Source of the DNA: Acidobacteriaceae bacterium
GTDB lineage: Bacteria; Acidobacteriota; Terriglobia; Terriglobales; Acidobacteriaceae
Assembly (NCBI GenBank): GCA_003166855.1
Contig: PMUM01000083.1
Location: 1-32,478 of the forward strand
Direction: 5' to 3'
DNA length: 32,478 bases
The translations under genes were made by a program, and so were the position numbers. Shown in pieces: positions 9,396 to 18,702 of this stretch; position 1 is the stretch's first letter, and every line of letters starts with the position of its first letter. A model generated the notes under the pieces. The model did no database searches. It saw nothing but the letters and a program-made list of their open reading frames with translations, and was not told where the DNA came from.

Positions 9396-10244
9396 TTATC
9401 GTTGAGCGCCTTTGCGCTTGCCACTTTGCTTTGACCCTTTCGCGCGTCTAGGCGGTCGAGCCGGCCTGGCCGCTTTCGACACGCTCGCTTCGCGGATGTG
9501 AAAGATCTCTGTCTGGTTGGCGGCCAGGGCAAACGGCCCGGGAGGTTCATAGGCGGCAAACGACGGCTGCGCGGCAAATTTACGAGCCTTCTTGATCTCC
9601 TTTTCGATTTGGTCTCCCTTCCAAGACACGACGCCAACGTAACGAGGCGCATTGACCACCGCTTTACCATCCTCTGTAAGTGACACGGAGACGCTGGCAT
9701 TGGCTTTGAAGAGCCCTTCGACCTCCGGAAGGCTGAGAGTCACGGCAGCTCCCTTACTGTTATGAAAGGCGTAGGTGAACGTTGCCGCTTTCAAGGCCGC
9801 CACCACGGTGAGGTTGTTCTTGTCCAGGATGTCGCGCAGGCATGAGTCACGTTTGTGATCCACCAGAAAGTCGATGAGAGCGCCGGTCGCGATGGTTTCG
9901 TGCTGCAGACCTCCCATCACCACGATTGCACTGCTCACGCTTTTTGCCTCGAGCCCTGCTTTAGCTTTTCCGAGGCTGAAGATTGTCTCGAGGAAACTCA
10001 CAATTCCCTTGAGATTGAATTCGAATTCGCGCTGAAATTGAAGTGTGTCCACCGCGTGATCCTCTGTGACCTTCAACGGCGGATTGGGCAGGCAAGTCCC
10101 GGGATCCCGGACGATGAACAGTTGGCCGTCATGAAAGGAGTAGATCGTGGAGGGCCCCGAATTCTCGCGCGGGAGGGGCAGCGCGGTGTATTTCGCTTTA
10201 GCTAACACTTTCTCGAGATCTGCCATCCATGCTCCGTGAATCAA
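9396..10244 (-). CDS. Uncharacterised protein; gasdermin-like pore-former layout is a hypothesis
   Basis: ORF of about 276-282 aa (TTG 10244 or ATG 10226) in the coupled minus operon. Segment GKAKAGLEAKSVSS...GALIDFLVDHKRDSCLRDILDKNNLTVVAALKAATFTYAF...GLFKANASVSVSLTEDGKAVVNAPRYVGVVSW resembles the order of elements in gasdermin N-domains. Basic disordered C-terminus. Confidence 0.75.
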   Translation of the reverse strand: MIHGAWMADLEKVLAKAKYTALPLPRENSGPSTIYSFHDGQLFIVRDPGTCLPNPPLKVTEDHAVDTLQFQREFEFNLKGIVSFLETIFSLGKAKAGLEAKSVSSAIVVMGGLQHETIATGALIDFLVDHKRDSCLRDILDKNNLTVVAALKAATFTYAFHNSKGAAVTLSLPEVEGLFKANASVSVSLTEDGKAVVNAPRYVGVVSWKGDQIEKEIKKARKFAAQPSFAAYEPPGPFALAANQTEIFHIREASVSKAARPARPPRRAKGSKQSGKRKGAQR

Positions 10245-10250
10245 GAACTT

Positions 10251-11081
10251 TCAGACGTGGCTGTAGCTCACCTCAACCTGGTTCCCGTCGGTTTCGATCG
10301 TGACGTGATAGTGCTCGTCGGTGCGATATGTGGGCGTGTGCGCCGAGAGAGCACTTATTACTTTGGGATCAGGGTGGCTGAACGGACGAAGATGGCTGCT
10401 GATCGCCACCTTGGTTGTTTTGGAAATGTTATTAAGCCAGGGAGTGGTCCCCGTTGCAGTAAAAGTACCGTTTGCGGATCCGTGATGAGGCACCTTGAAG
10501 AATCCGGTGTTTTTGGGAATCTGGGCGGCAACCTGCGTCCACACCGCATCGGCCTCGGCGTCGCCGGTCAATACGAAAGATAACTGCCCGAGAGTAATGG
10601 CCAACACCACAGAATTGTTGTTCTCGTTCGGCAGAATATTGCCAGGCCTGGGCCACATCACTTGCAGGGATGCAGGCCCGAACGATGGCAGAATCTTGCT
10701 CGTGTCCACTACATCGTACTGCCCGACCCTGCTCGATCGATTGGCATAGCGGAGCAAGTCGGCGAAAAATGCGGGCTGATTTGCCGGAGTCGAATACCAA
10801 AACCGCCTTGTGCCAAAGTCGCGAAGAATTTTCTTCAGTCCCTGGCCGTGATCTGCGTGGGCATGTGTCAGTAAGATCCACTCAAAGATCGGCGTAGCGG
10901 AGGGAACCGTAAGCCCCTTTTTCTCAAAGAACCGCTTCAGAAAGATGTAGGAAGAACGAAGCGTGGCGGTGTCGTTTGAATCAATCAGAGCGTAATAATC
11001 CGTGCCCGTGCTGTCTTGCGACTGCAGCAAGACAGAGTCGCCCCATCCGACGTCAATCAGGGTTGCTCGAAGTTTGCTCAT
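10251..11081 (-). CDS. Metallo-beta-lactamase-fold hydrolase, ComEC/Rec2-like (MBL-1)
   Basis: LIDVGWGDSVLLQS; ILLTHAHADHGQGL (HxHxDH); NNNSVVLAITLGQLSFVLTGDAEADA; FKVPHHGSANG. Confidence 0.9.
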   Translation of the reverse strand: MSKLRATLIDVGWGDSVLLQSQDSTGTDYYALIDSNDTATLRSSYIFLKRFFEKKGLTVPSATPIFEWILLTHAHADHGQGLKKILRDFGTRRFWYSTPANQPAFFADLLRYANRSSRVGQYDVVDTSKILPSFGPASLQVMWPRPGNILPNENNNSVVLAITLGQLSFVLTGDAEADAVWTQVAAQIPKNTGFFKVPHHGSANGTFTATGTTPWLNNISKTTKVAISSHLRPFSHPDPKVISALSAHTPTYRTDEHYHVTIETDGNQVEVSYSHV

Positions 11082-11699
11082 TTAAGAACCGCCTGACGAC
11101 CGATCATGGCCTGGCCTGGTGCGTAGTTGAAGTTCGGGGTTCTTCGGAGCACTGTTTTGCGCGCCTGAAATCTGTTCGGCGACCCAGCTTCCGAATGCCC
11201 GCGTCTCTTCCGGAGAGAAGACCACCGGCGGCAGCTCTTTGCACTGTAGCTCAAACTGCCGTTGATTGGATTGGCCGTCGCGAAAACGGAACGCCTCGTT
11301 AAACAACTCATTCGTGACGCGGTAAACATCCCCCACCTGCACAGAAGCGGAAAACAGAAAGCGCGGCAGCCATAGGTCGGCAAAATTGATGAGGAGAAAA
11401 GCCTGCTTCTCTACCTGTTGGAACAGCTGGTCTACGAGATTGTAGTTGCTGAATCGCGGCGCGCCGAACGGCTGCTGAACAATACCGACAAGTTCCAGGA
11501 GCAAGAAGGGTGCGACCTGGTTGTTGAGCCTGATTTGCCAACCAGGGCTGGGATCATCGCACTCAATAGACATGTAGCTGCACCGCACCATTTGAAAATA
11601 GGGCCGGTCCGCTGTTTCAACAAAAATCGGAACATCGGGACTGTGCGGCGATGCCATGAGATTGCTTCTCGATGGTGGATACTGAACGTCAGACATCAT
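11082..11699 (-). CDS. Uncharacterised 205 aa protein in minus operon
   Basis: Stop abuts the MBL-1 start (11081/11082); start overlaps the upstream stop (ATGA, 11696-11699). Confidence 0.65.
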   Translation of the reverse strand: MMSDVQYPPSRSNLMASPHSPDVPIFVETADRPYFQMVRCSYMSIECDDPSPGWQIRLNNQVAPFLLLELVGIVQQPFGAPRFSNYNLVDQLFQQVEKQAFLLINFADLWLPRFLFSASVQVGDVYRVTNELFNEAFRFRDGQSNQRQFELQCKELPPVVFSPEETRAFGSWVAEQISGAQNSAPKNPELQLRTRPGHDRSSGGS

Positions 11700-14600
11700 T
11701 GCTTCACAACATCAATAGGTAGCTGAACAGTTTTATTCGGGTTTCCTTTAATCTTGGCATTCAACTCCTTGTGGCCTGGCAGTTTTGTGACATCGGTGGT
11801 GATCGCGACATCCAAAGACTTCTTCTCGGCATTGTAGGTCGCGACGAGCTTCGATGTTTCGAAAGTCACCGAACTCGGATCGATCGTCGACAGATCGCCG
11901 CCGACAAAGCTCACAATCCCGCTATCGGCGACTCGCAGGTAGCCGGGTGTTGGCGATGGTTTGGAGGTGTCCGCCTTTGGCAAGGCCAAGTCCCACTCAA
12001 CCCACGAATCGTCGATTGGGAATCTCGGCGGAGCCGTACCGGAGAGCAGGAAACGGATAGCTTTTGCGTCTCCAAGGTCTGATTTATCCGCCGTCAGCAC
12101 GGCCACACTCTTCGTTATCACATCAAACTGCACGTCGTCCGTTCGATCCTCGTTGCCGATCCAGATTCTTAAGCACGGTCTGTCTCTAGTCGCAACGGCC
12201 GGCGGAATCACACACAGCGGCAAAAGCTTGTCAAAATCGTAGCCACTGATCTCAAAGAAGCTGGTTGTGCCGGCCTTGGGGGCTCCTGTCGCCGGCGGAT
12301 CGTCCGGTTTGGGAGGATACGTCGAGGATGTAGCGAGGGCGCTGAACATGGGGTAAAAGTCCACGTCCCCCCCTTTTTCCAAATCGTCCCAGCGCAGATC
12401 TCGGACCAAGAAACTCTGTGCGTTCCTGACATCGGACGTAGGCGCCACAAATCGGTAAGTGCATACGACCTTGCTGCCATCGGGCTGGCCTGCACAGCGC
12501 TGGTGCGAGAATGGACTTTCTTTCACACCATAAGCTTGATTAGCGATCAGAACGAGCGGCTTCGGCATGCCATCTCGCTGACTCTGCCTGTCAGGGAGCC
12601 TGTAACTCTCACCAAGCTTGAGCAACAGTTCCATTCGTGAATTGCCGTCCGGATTAGGTATTGCGCGCAGGCTCGCGTCTATTTTGCATTCTGCGTTGTC
12701 CCTCGTTTCAATCCCAAACGGCACTTTTTGACCATTTTGACCCACCAGAGTCAACGGTCCGGCCTCCAATAGATCATGCGCACTGCCAAACAACTCCACA
12801 CTGCTGCCATCGAACGTCAGTGGAGTGAGATTGTTGGCTCCAGCAAGAACACTGACGCCAGACGAGTAGAAGTTACCGGTTCCCGTTAACTTAACTTGGC
12901 CGGCTCCAAGGTCGGTCATACTAACGTTATAAATTGATGGCGTGTTCACCAACGCGATTCCAGTGCTATCCGGAACCACGCTGCAACTGCTGCTATATAC
13001 GGCGCCAACCTCCTGGCGCTTGGGGTCGTAGGCCCTCCAGCGGGTCTGAATGTAAACGGTTGGCCTGAAATCCGTATGATCGAAGCTCGTGGGAAGAGCC
13101 AATTGTGCAAATACCTGTCTTTGTCCTCCCCGAACATATTCCTGTCCGAGAACAGGTCTAAATTGCCATCCAAAGATGATGGTCTTCGACAATCGGCCGA
13201 GATCGTCGACTCCTTTGAAATTTGGACACCCACTCAGCTCACCCCAACCCCCAAAATCAAGAACACTCTTCGTTACGTCGTGCAGGGATTGCTGCCAGGG
13301 GCGATCCAAACCCTTAGTCTCCTCGATGGGATTCGGAAACTGAAGAGCCAAGGTATCCGCTTCTTGCGCGAGGTAAAGACGGTCTTTGGATTTTCCGGTG
13401 TTTACCCCGACCGATACTGGTGCGACCGCAACGCCACCTCCGAATGAGTTCTGATGGCTCGTGATTTTGGCTACGTTATAAGTCTTCTCGGAAGGCAATA
13501 AGGTCATGATGCTGGGCGCATCCTCGCCGGCATTGGGTACCATCACGATTCGAACCTCCGCAATCGCGTGCCTGAACTGACGAGGTGGATCAATCGAGAC
13601 GGCGAATCCCACGGTCGTTTGCTGACGCGTCGCAACCGCTCGCGAGTTGCGCAGCAGGTATTGATCGGAGAGAGCACCCTGAAGCAGCAGTCGGAGCGTT
13701 GTGATCTGCGCGTTTAGCTCCACCTGCTGGGTGAGAATATCGGCACTCGCGATTCCAATATTAGTGGGCGCAGCCAAAGCGGTTGATGCGGGAGCTACGG
13801 GAACAGTGCCGGCAAAACTCTGGTTTGCTGTGGTCGTGCTGTTCTGTTGGGCGGAGGTTACGCCCGATGTCTGCTGAGTTGTGGTCGGATTGTTTGTCGT
13901 TGTATTAATGGCCTGCGTTGCAGAAGGCGGCCCGCTCACGGTCTGCGACGTGGTAGGAATGGCGTTGCAGCCAAAAGTGGTTCCGCTCCCGTAGCTCGGG
14001 AGAGTGCCATCGGGACATTGCAATGTCACAGTAGTTGCGGCCGTGCCCGGGGTTGACGAATTGACGGCTGTGGAAGCATTTCCATTCAATCCGCTCGTAA
14101 CGGTATTAGTGACGGCGGGAACGGGCGTAGTCGTAATTTGGGCACTCAGGAACGACGTGTCCCGGGTGACGCCCTGCAGATTTCCGAGGGCGGCTGTGAT
14201 AGACGCCGCGTTAAATCCCGAGATCGTGCTTAACTGTGTGGCCGTATCGTTCAGCATCTTTCTGAGGGCAGTAACGTCGAAAAGCTTCGCCTTGCCGACC
14301 ATGATCCCATTCGCTTTATAGTCATCTTCATTGCTTAGAAGAGGCGGCCACATCGTCAGGAAAGTTCGGTCTCCCTTGTCCACCGAATAAAAACGACAGC
14401 TATCGGTTTTGCGGAACCAGTCGATCCGCCATGCATCGCCGCCGGGTTCGAACAGGAATGGGCCGCGATGTTGATCGACTTTCGATCCGTTCACCGCGTA
14501 TATGGAATCGGGATCGTTAAAAACGTCAGGGAATATTTGGAGTCGACCCTTATCGTCGATTTGCATTCCCACTTTCAATGAGTGTGACTCTGGATCTCTG

Positions 14601-15586
14601 AAGACAAGGAATTGCTTCGTACAGTTCGCCGCATACAGACCCTGGGGGCATTTTGCGTTCGAGTCCCTAACCTGAAGCCCAAAGACAGAAAAGCCGGACT
14701 GCTGTAACTCCCATTGAGGCTGTTGCGCGAGATCCACTACTTTGCCGTCGCCCTCATAGATCAAGATATGATGGCCGGTATCCTTGGCTTTAACGATAAA
14801 ATCCGGCTCCGGTGTAAACGCGAAATTCGTCACAAGGGTAGTGGTCAGATCGCGCAAAGGCGCAGAGACACTTAATTCTTCGGTGTTGTTTGTTTGTTTT
14901 TGTTTTCGGATGACCAGCTGCGCTGTCTGTCCCGCTGTCACGACTTCGGCCACCGCATCCGTGCGTGCGCGATTAATTTGTTCTGCGATCTGTTTCAGGG
15001 TTTGATTGCTGATCGCGATGGTGGTTGCCGGGCTACTCCCCACTTTGGTCGTGAGGCTCCCCGTGAACGCATCGTCTGGGCCCGATTGAGCGCGAACCTG
15101 CCGAACAACCGTCGTAACGTTGAGATATTGATTCAAATCGGGAGCCGGTTGCTGGGCTCCCGCGTACACGCAGCTAACAGCTGCTGCTAAACATAGCCTT
15201 GCGACACAGACAATCCGAAGCCAGACGGCACTCCCTGGCGGACAGGCGTCCTCAGGCTGCTTCGGGAGTGACGTATCAACGCAAGCTAGTCGAGGGTTCT
15301 CGTCGAGTTCCAGGACCCGAGCGCCCGGAAGAGAATTGAACACACGCCCCAGAAAGCAGAGGGAGCACTCGAGCGATTCTTGAATGGCCTGGCGTGTACT
15401 CAAGGCAACGCGAGAGAAATGAAAGGAGAATGCGATCGGGTTGGCGGCCATTCCAGGGACCTCTCTTGGTCTCAAGTGAACAACCGACGTGAGTCCCCCG
15501 AGTCGCAGCTCCGCTTTAAGGATGCAAGCGTGCCACATCGTTCGGTTGACAACGGCACACACACCAGCTATTCGTGAGACCGGCAA
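11696..15586 (-). CDS. Very large probable exported protein with S/T/N/Q-rich linker
   Basis: Up to 1296 aa, start uncertain. Hydrophobic signal-like segment LRIVCVARLCLAAAVSCVYAGAQQPAPDLNQYL. Low-complexity Thr/Ser/Asn/Gln stretch mid-protein; C-terminal half looks beta-rich. Confidence 0.75.
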   Translation of the reverse strand: MPVSRIAGVCAVVNRTMWHACILKAELRLGGLTSVVHLRPREVPGMAANPIAFSFHFSRVALSTRQAIQESLECSLCFLGRVFNSLPGARVLELDENPRLACVDTSLPKQPEDACPPGSAVWLRIVCVARLCLAAAVSCVYAGAQQPAPDLNQYLNVTTVVRQVRAQSGPDDAFTGSLTTKVGSSPATTIAISNQTLKQIAEQINRARTDAVAEVVTAGQTAQLVIRKQKQTNNTEELSVSAPLRDLTTTLVTNFAFTPEPDFIVKAKDTGHHILIYEGDGKVVDLAQQPQWELQQSGFSVFGLQVRDSNAKCPQGLYAANCTKQFLVFRDPESHSLKVGMQIDDKGRLQIFPDVFNDPDSIYAVNGSKVDQHRGPFLFEPGGDAWRIDWFRKTDSCRFYSVDKGDRTFLTMWPPLLSNEDDYKANGIMVGKAKLFDVTALRKMLNDTATQLSTISGFNAASITAALGNLQGVTRDTSFLSAQITTTPVPAVTNTVTSGLNGNASTAVNSSTPGTAATTVTLQCPDGTLPSYGSGTTFGCNAIPTTSQTVSGPPSATQAINTTTNNPTTTQQTSGVTSAQQNSTTTANQSFAGTVPVAPASTALAAPTNIGIASADILTQQVELNAQITTLRLLLQGALSDQYLLRNSRAVATRQQTTVGFAVSIDPPRQFRHAIAEVRIVMVPNAGEDAPSIMTLLPSEKTYNVAKITSHQNSFGGGVAVAPVSVGVNTGKSKDRLYLAQEADTLALQFPNPIEETKGLDRPWQQSLHDVTKSVLDFGGWGELSGCPNFKGVDDLGRLSKTIIFGWQFRPVLGQEYVRGGQRQVFAQLALPTSFDHTDFRPTVYIQTRWRAYDPKRQEVGAVYSSSCSVVPDSTGIALVNTPSIYNVSMTDLGAGQVKLTGTGNFYSSGVSVLAGANNLTPLTFDGSSVELFGSAHDLLEAGPLTLVGQNGQKVPFGIETRDNAECKIDASLRAIPNPDGNSRMELLLKLGESYRLPDRQSQRDGMPKPLVLIANQAYGVKESPFSHQRCAGQPDGSKVVCTYRFVAPTSDVRNAQSFLVRDLRWDDLEKGGDVDFYPMFSALATSSTYPPKPDDPPATGAPKAGTTSFFEISGYDFDKLLPLCVIPPAVATRDRPCLRIWIGNEDRTDDVQFDVITKSVAVLTADKSDLGDAKAIRFLLSGTAPPRFPIDDSWVEWDLALPKADTSKPSPTPGYLRVADSGIVSFVGGDLSTIDPSSVTFETSKLVATYNAEKKSLDVAITTDVTKLPGHKELNAKIKGNPNKTVQLPIDVVKQ

Positions 15587-15901
15587 TTAGAAGCCCCCTC
15601 GGACGTGAAGCTTAGGCAAGCTCACTCTTCCGTCTGCCGGATCGCCTTCGAAAATAGCCTTTCAGGTTTGGAATGTCAATAGACAGCATGAGGATACTCA
15701 GGCCGGTAGAGGTAACGAGGAATGTTGGGACTACAACGAAACGAATGTCGTATTGCCGTTGGTCGTTAGAGTTGGAAGGCCGCGGACTAATGAAAATAAG
15801 AGACGTGCTTTTCGTCCTTTATCACCACAGACTAAAGACAGAGCCTGGTTACCATGGCTCGCGTCCACGAAGCGTGGTAACTTAGGCGAACGCTACGTCG
15901 A

Positions 15902-16966
15902 ATGCCTGATCTAGTTCATCTCGGAGTGACCGAGAATTCTCCCTCGGTTCACGTGTACGTATTCCGCGTCGGGGAAGGTCTAGGGAATGCCATCCTACTT
16001 CGTTTCCCCGATCGGACATGTGCAATTGTGGATTGGGGAACGCAGAAGGATGAGCCACTTGAGGCCGCCTTGACCATAGCGAAACAAGGACGTGTCCGCG
16101 TCGTGGCCGTTACACACGATCACGCCGATCACGCCTTGGGTTTGGTTAGGTTGCTCGAAACCTTCGTTGCGGCGGGTGTCAAGATCGATCAATTTGTGTA
16201 CCCGACATCTCAACTTCGCGACCTCGATGAGTTGTCCAAGGCCCGCGTCAAAGCTCGAGATCTGGGTATTCCGATCCACCCGGTTCACGTACGGACCAAC
16301 CCGAAAGGCGTATGGGACCCTGATTCTTTAGATTGGGAGGACGATTTTTGGGAGTTGATGGTACTGGCGCCGCTGGATACGGACGCAGCCAGCAGCGAGG
16401 TCAGGTCCTTTCAGAAGGACCAGCCCGCGGGAAATTCTACGAGTCTCGTTGTCTTGTTTGCCTTTGAGCCGGACTCTTCATCGAACATTCCGGGGCAAGG
16501 AAAAATTCTATTCACTGGTGACGCCACGGGCAGGGTGTTGAGGACTGCAGATGAAGTCGCGTCACAAAGCGGTCTTACTCTCGATAATCAGCTGCTGGTT
16601 GTTCCACATCATGGCGGCGTTAGCGTCGTTCCAGAGTGGTTGGAGCGTAACATTCATGGAATCGCCGTCATATCGGCGCGAACCAATTCGCCACACCATC
16701 CCAAACAGGCGACTCTTCAACAGTTGGCGCGTCGAACCTGCCAAGGTCAAGAGAAAAAACTCTATTGCACTTCCTATGCGCAAGCCTGTCGCAAAGAGTT
16801 TGAAGGGGAAGCCGAGGCAGACGATGTGCAACTTGTCGGCGAGGGGCCTTGTTTCGGCCACTTGGTGATTCGTGTTCCGCTGCAGGGCCGCGCAAGCTTC
16901 GAGTCGAGTTCGGCCACGGGAGAGCAGCGGCGCCGATACGGATGGTGCGGTAACCCGACGAGGTGA
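15902..16966 (+). CDS. Metallo-beta-lactamase-fold hydrolase, ComEC-like (MBL-3)
   Basis: VFRVGEGLGNAILLRFPDRTCAIVDWG; VVAVTHDHADHALGLVRLL; NSTSLVVLFAFE...KILFTGDATG; LLVVPHHGG. Confidence 0.9.
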   Translation: MPDLVHLGVTENSPSVHVYVFRVGEGLGNAILLRFPDRTCAIVDWGTQKDEPLEAALTIAKQGRVRVVAVTHDHADHALGLVRLLETFVAAGVKIDQFVYPTSQLRDLDELSKARVKARDLGIPIHPVHVRTNPKGVWDPDSLDWEDDFWELMVLAPLDTDAASSEVRSFQKDQPAGNSTSLVVLFAFEPDSSSNIPGQGKILFTGDATGRVLRTADEVASQSGLTLDNQLLVVPHHGGVSVVPEWLERNIHGIAVISARTNSPHHPKQATLQQLARRTCQGQEKKLYCTSYAQACRKEFEGEAEADDVQLVGEGPCFGHLVIRVPLQGRASFESSSATGEQRRRYGWCGNPTR

Positions 16967-16967
16967 A

Positions 16968-17906
16968 TCAGCTCTTCGCGGTGTTACGTAAAGGCGCAGC
17001 TGACGATTCATATTTTTGCGCCTCGATCTTAGGAGTACGCTTCCGTTTCGGTAATGGAGTCTCATACTCGAGCAACTCCGCTTCTTGTCGCTTTATTTCG
17101 TCCTGCCTTTCGGCAGAGCGCAATAAGACTGCTGGTACACATACGGACGCTACCATTCCCGGCGACCACTGAAATTCATACAGAATAAAAACGTCCTTTG
17201 CCGCCTCGATGCCGACGGCCCGAAGCATCTTGGTGTCAACGATCCGAAGCTCAGCGCGATCCCCGGTTGTGACGACCGAAAGCGCCTCATCACCCTCAAT
17301 CCTCTCCACGTATGCAAAATGCCGGCGCACCTGGCTCAACTCCGCATCCACCTTTTTCGCGATCGCAGTCATCTGGACGGCGACCTCTCGGACTTCCTGG
17401 TTTGAAACAACTAAGTCCTTGAGAGTCTCATTCAGGAGGCGGGCCGGCTCCATCCGGTTCGGCACGGCTACTCTCTGACGTACGCTCTCGTCCACAACGT
17501 TCAGGACGTTTGCAAACCTGCCTGACTTGACCAGCTCTGCCAGACCGGCATCGTTATAGAGCTCACCGAGTTCAAAAGCGCGCTTGCGGCTCGATCCTTG
17601 GCTAGCCGCAAGGCACTCTAATAGAGCGGTGTGATTGAGGGAGACACGACCCCATCGTCCCAAGTAAGCGAGGTTCCCCGGCCAATCAAACTTGCGTATA
17701 AGCTCTCTTCGGAGCTTCTGGGTACCGGGCTGATTTTCCACGAAGCGATCAATCGCCGATGCCGCGACTATAGGTTGCTCCAGAAAATCCCGACCCTCAA
17801 CGAGCGTGCCAGTCCATGAGGCGGTTTTCGGTTTGTCCACAACCGTGGTGGATTCCATAGCTACATTCTCCATATGGAGTATATCCGTATGGAGGCCTAT
17901 AGTCAA
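16968..17906 (-). CDS. Uncharacterised protein, start uncertain (internal MENVAM/MESTTV possible)
   Basis: 312 aa ORF with protein-like composition. Convergent with MBL-3, one base between stops. C-terminal coiled-coil/basic segment. Confidence 0.65.
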   Translation of the reverse strand: MTIGLHTDILHMENVAMESTTVVDKPKTASWTGTLVEGRDFLEQPIVAASAIDRFVENQPGTQKLRRELIRKFDWPGNLAYLGRWGRVSLNHTALLECLAASQGSSRKRAFELGELYNDAGLAELVKSGRFANVLNVVDESVRQRVAVPNRMEPARLLNETLKDLVVSNQEVREVAVQMTAIAKKVDAELSQVRRHFAYVERIEGDEALSVVTTGDRAELRIVDTKMLRAVGIEAAKDVFILYEFQWSPGMVASVCVPAVLLRSAERQDEIKRQEAELLEYETPLPKRKRTPKIEAQKYESSAAPLRNTAKS

Positions 17907-18005
17907 CTATCTTGCGGTAATCACATAAGTCATTTATTTGCATATTGATGGACGAACAACGGCTGGGTTCGATGATTCCCGCAGCGGAGCGCTAATCGTC
18001 GACCT

Positions 18006-18702
18006 CTATTTTCTGGTTTTGCGCTTTGGGCGCGATGAGCCCTCCCGCGTCGAAGCGCGCCTTTTCCAGCCGCGGAGCTTGATGGGTGCTTTCGTGGGCT
18101 GATCGCGACTGGGGCTATTGGGATAGCGGGATATTTTATGACCGGACTTCCAGAGAACTCGAAGAAAACTCTGGTCGTATTTTTTGAAGTAAGTTTCTGC
18201 TGCCCAGCGGTTGATGCTCTCGACCAATCGGCGAGCATCACCTGACGTTTTCATGCCGCTTCGCTTCGCGTCAATGATCGTCTTAACTGCATGGGTCATA
18301 GCGTCCGTCAACACTCTTAATATAAGGACCAAAAATGAAATCCGGGCCGCTCGACTTGCTGAAGGCGTGACCGATCCCGGGATAACCACAGTTACAGGAG
18401 TAGAAGATGAATGTGCAGGTTCTCGGAAGCGCATCCTCGAAGAGTGCCGCCAAGTCATGCCAGCGGATCTCCTGTTCTCGAACACAAAAACCTGTTTTGG
18501 AGTCGTGCCCGTGCGCACCGAGAATGAGAATATCGCAACCGTCGAAATTTTCGCGCAGCAGGAACTCCCGCAAAGCGTCAGCCGTCGGGATCGTCGCGAC
18601 CCGTACATCAAAATCCGCAGCCGTAAGATCCCGAATCAGTTCCTTCAACGGCTCTTCAACCACGTCGTCTTCACGGAAGCACCTCAGATAAAGAACTTTC
18701 AC
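18006..18702 (-). pseudogene. Small caspase/CHAT-like protein, apparently split by a frameshift near 18300-18345
   Basis: Frame 1 (18283..18702, GTG start): KVLYLRCF...CDILILGAHGHDSKTGF...CTFIFYSCNCGYPGIGHAF, i.e. beta-His-Gly-His and beta-Cys elements of a caspase-like dyad. Frame 2 (to 18006) then reads VLTDAMTHAVKTIIDAKRSGMKTSGDARRLVESINRWAAETYFKKYDQSFLRVLWKSGHKI..., a plausible continuation. Confidence 0.55.

Noticed and set aside
15848-15881. GTTACCA...TGGTAAC inverted repeat upstream of MBL-3
   Set aside because: Only 7-bp perfect arms with a 20-nt loop; too weak to call an operator or terminator alone.
18006-18611. 201 aa minus ORF taken as a whole gene
   Set aside because: Its N-terminal part (MMYGSRRSRRLTLCGSS...) is an out-of-frame reading of the caspase-like coding region; only the part after about 18345 looks genuine.
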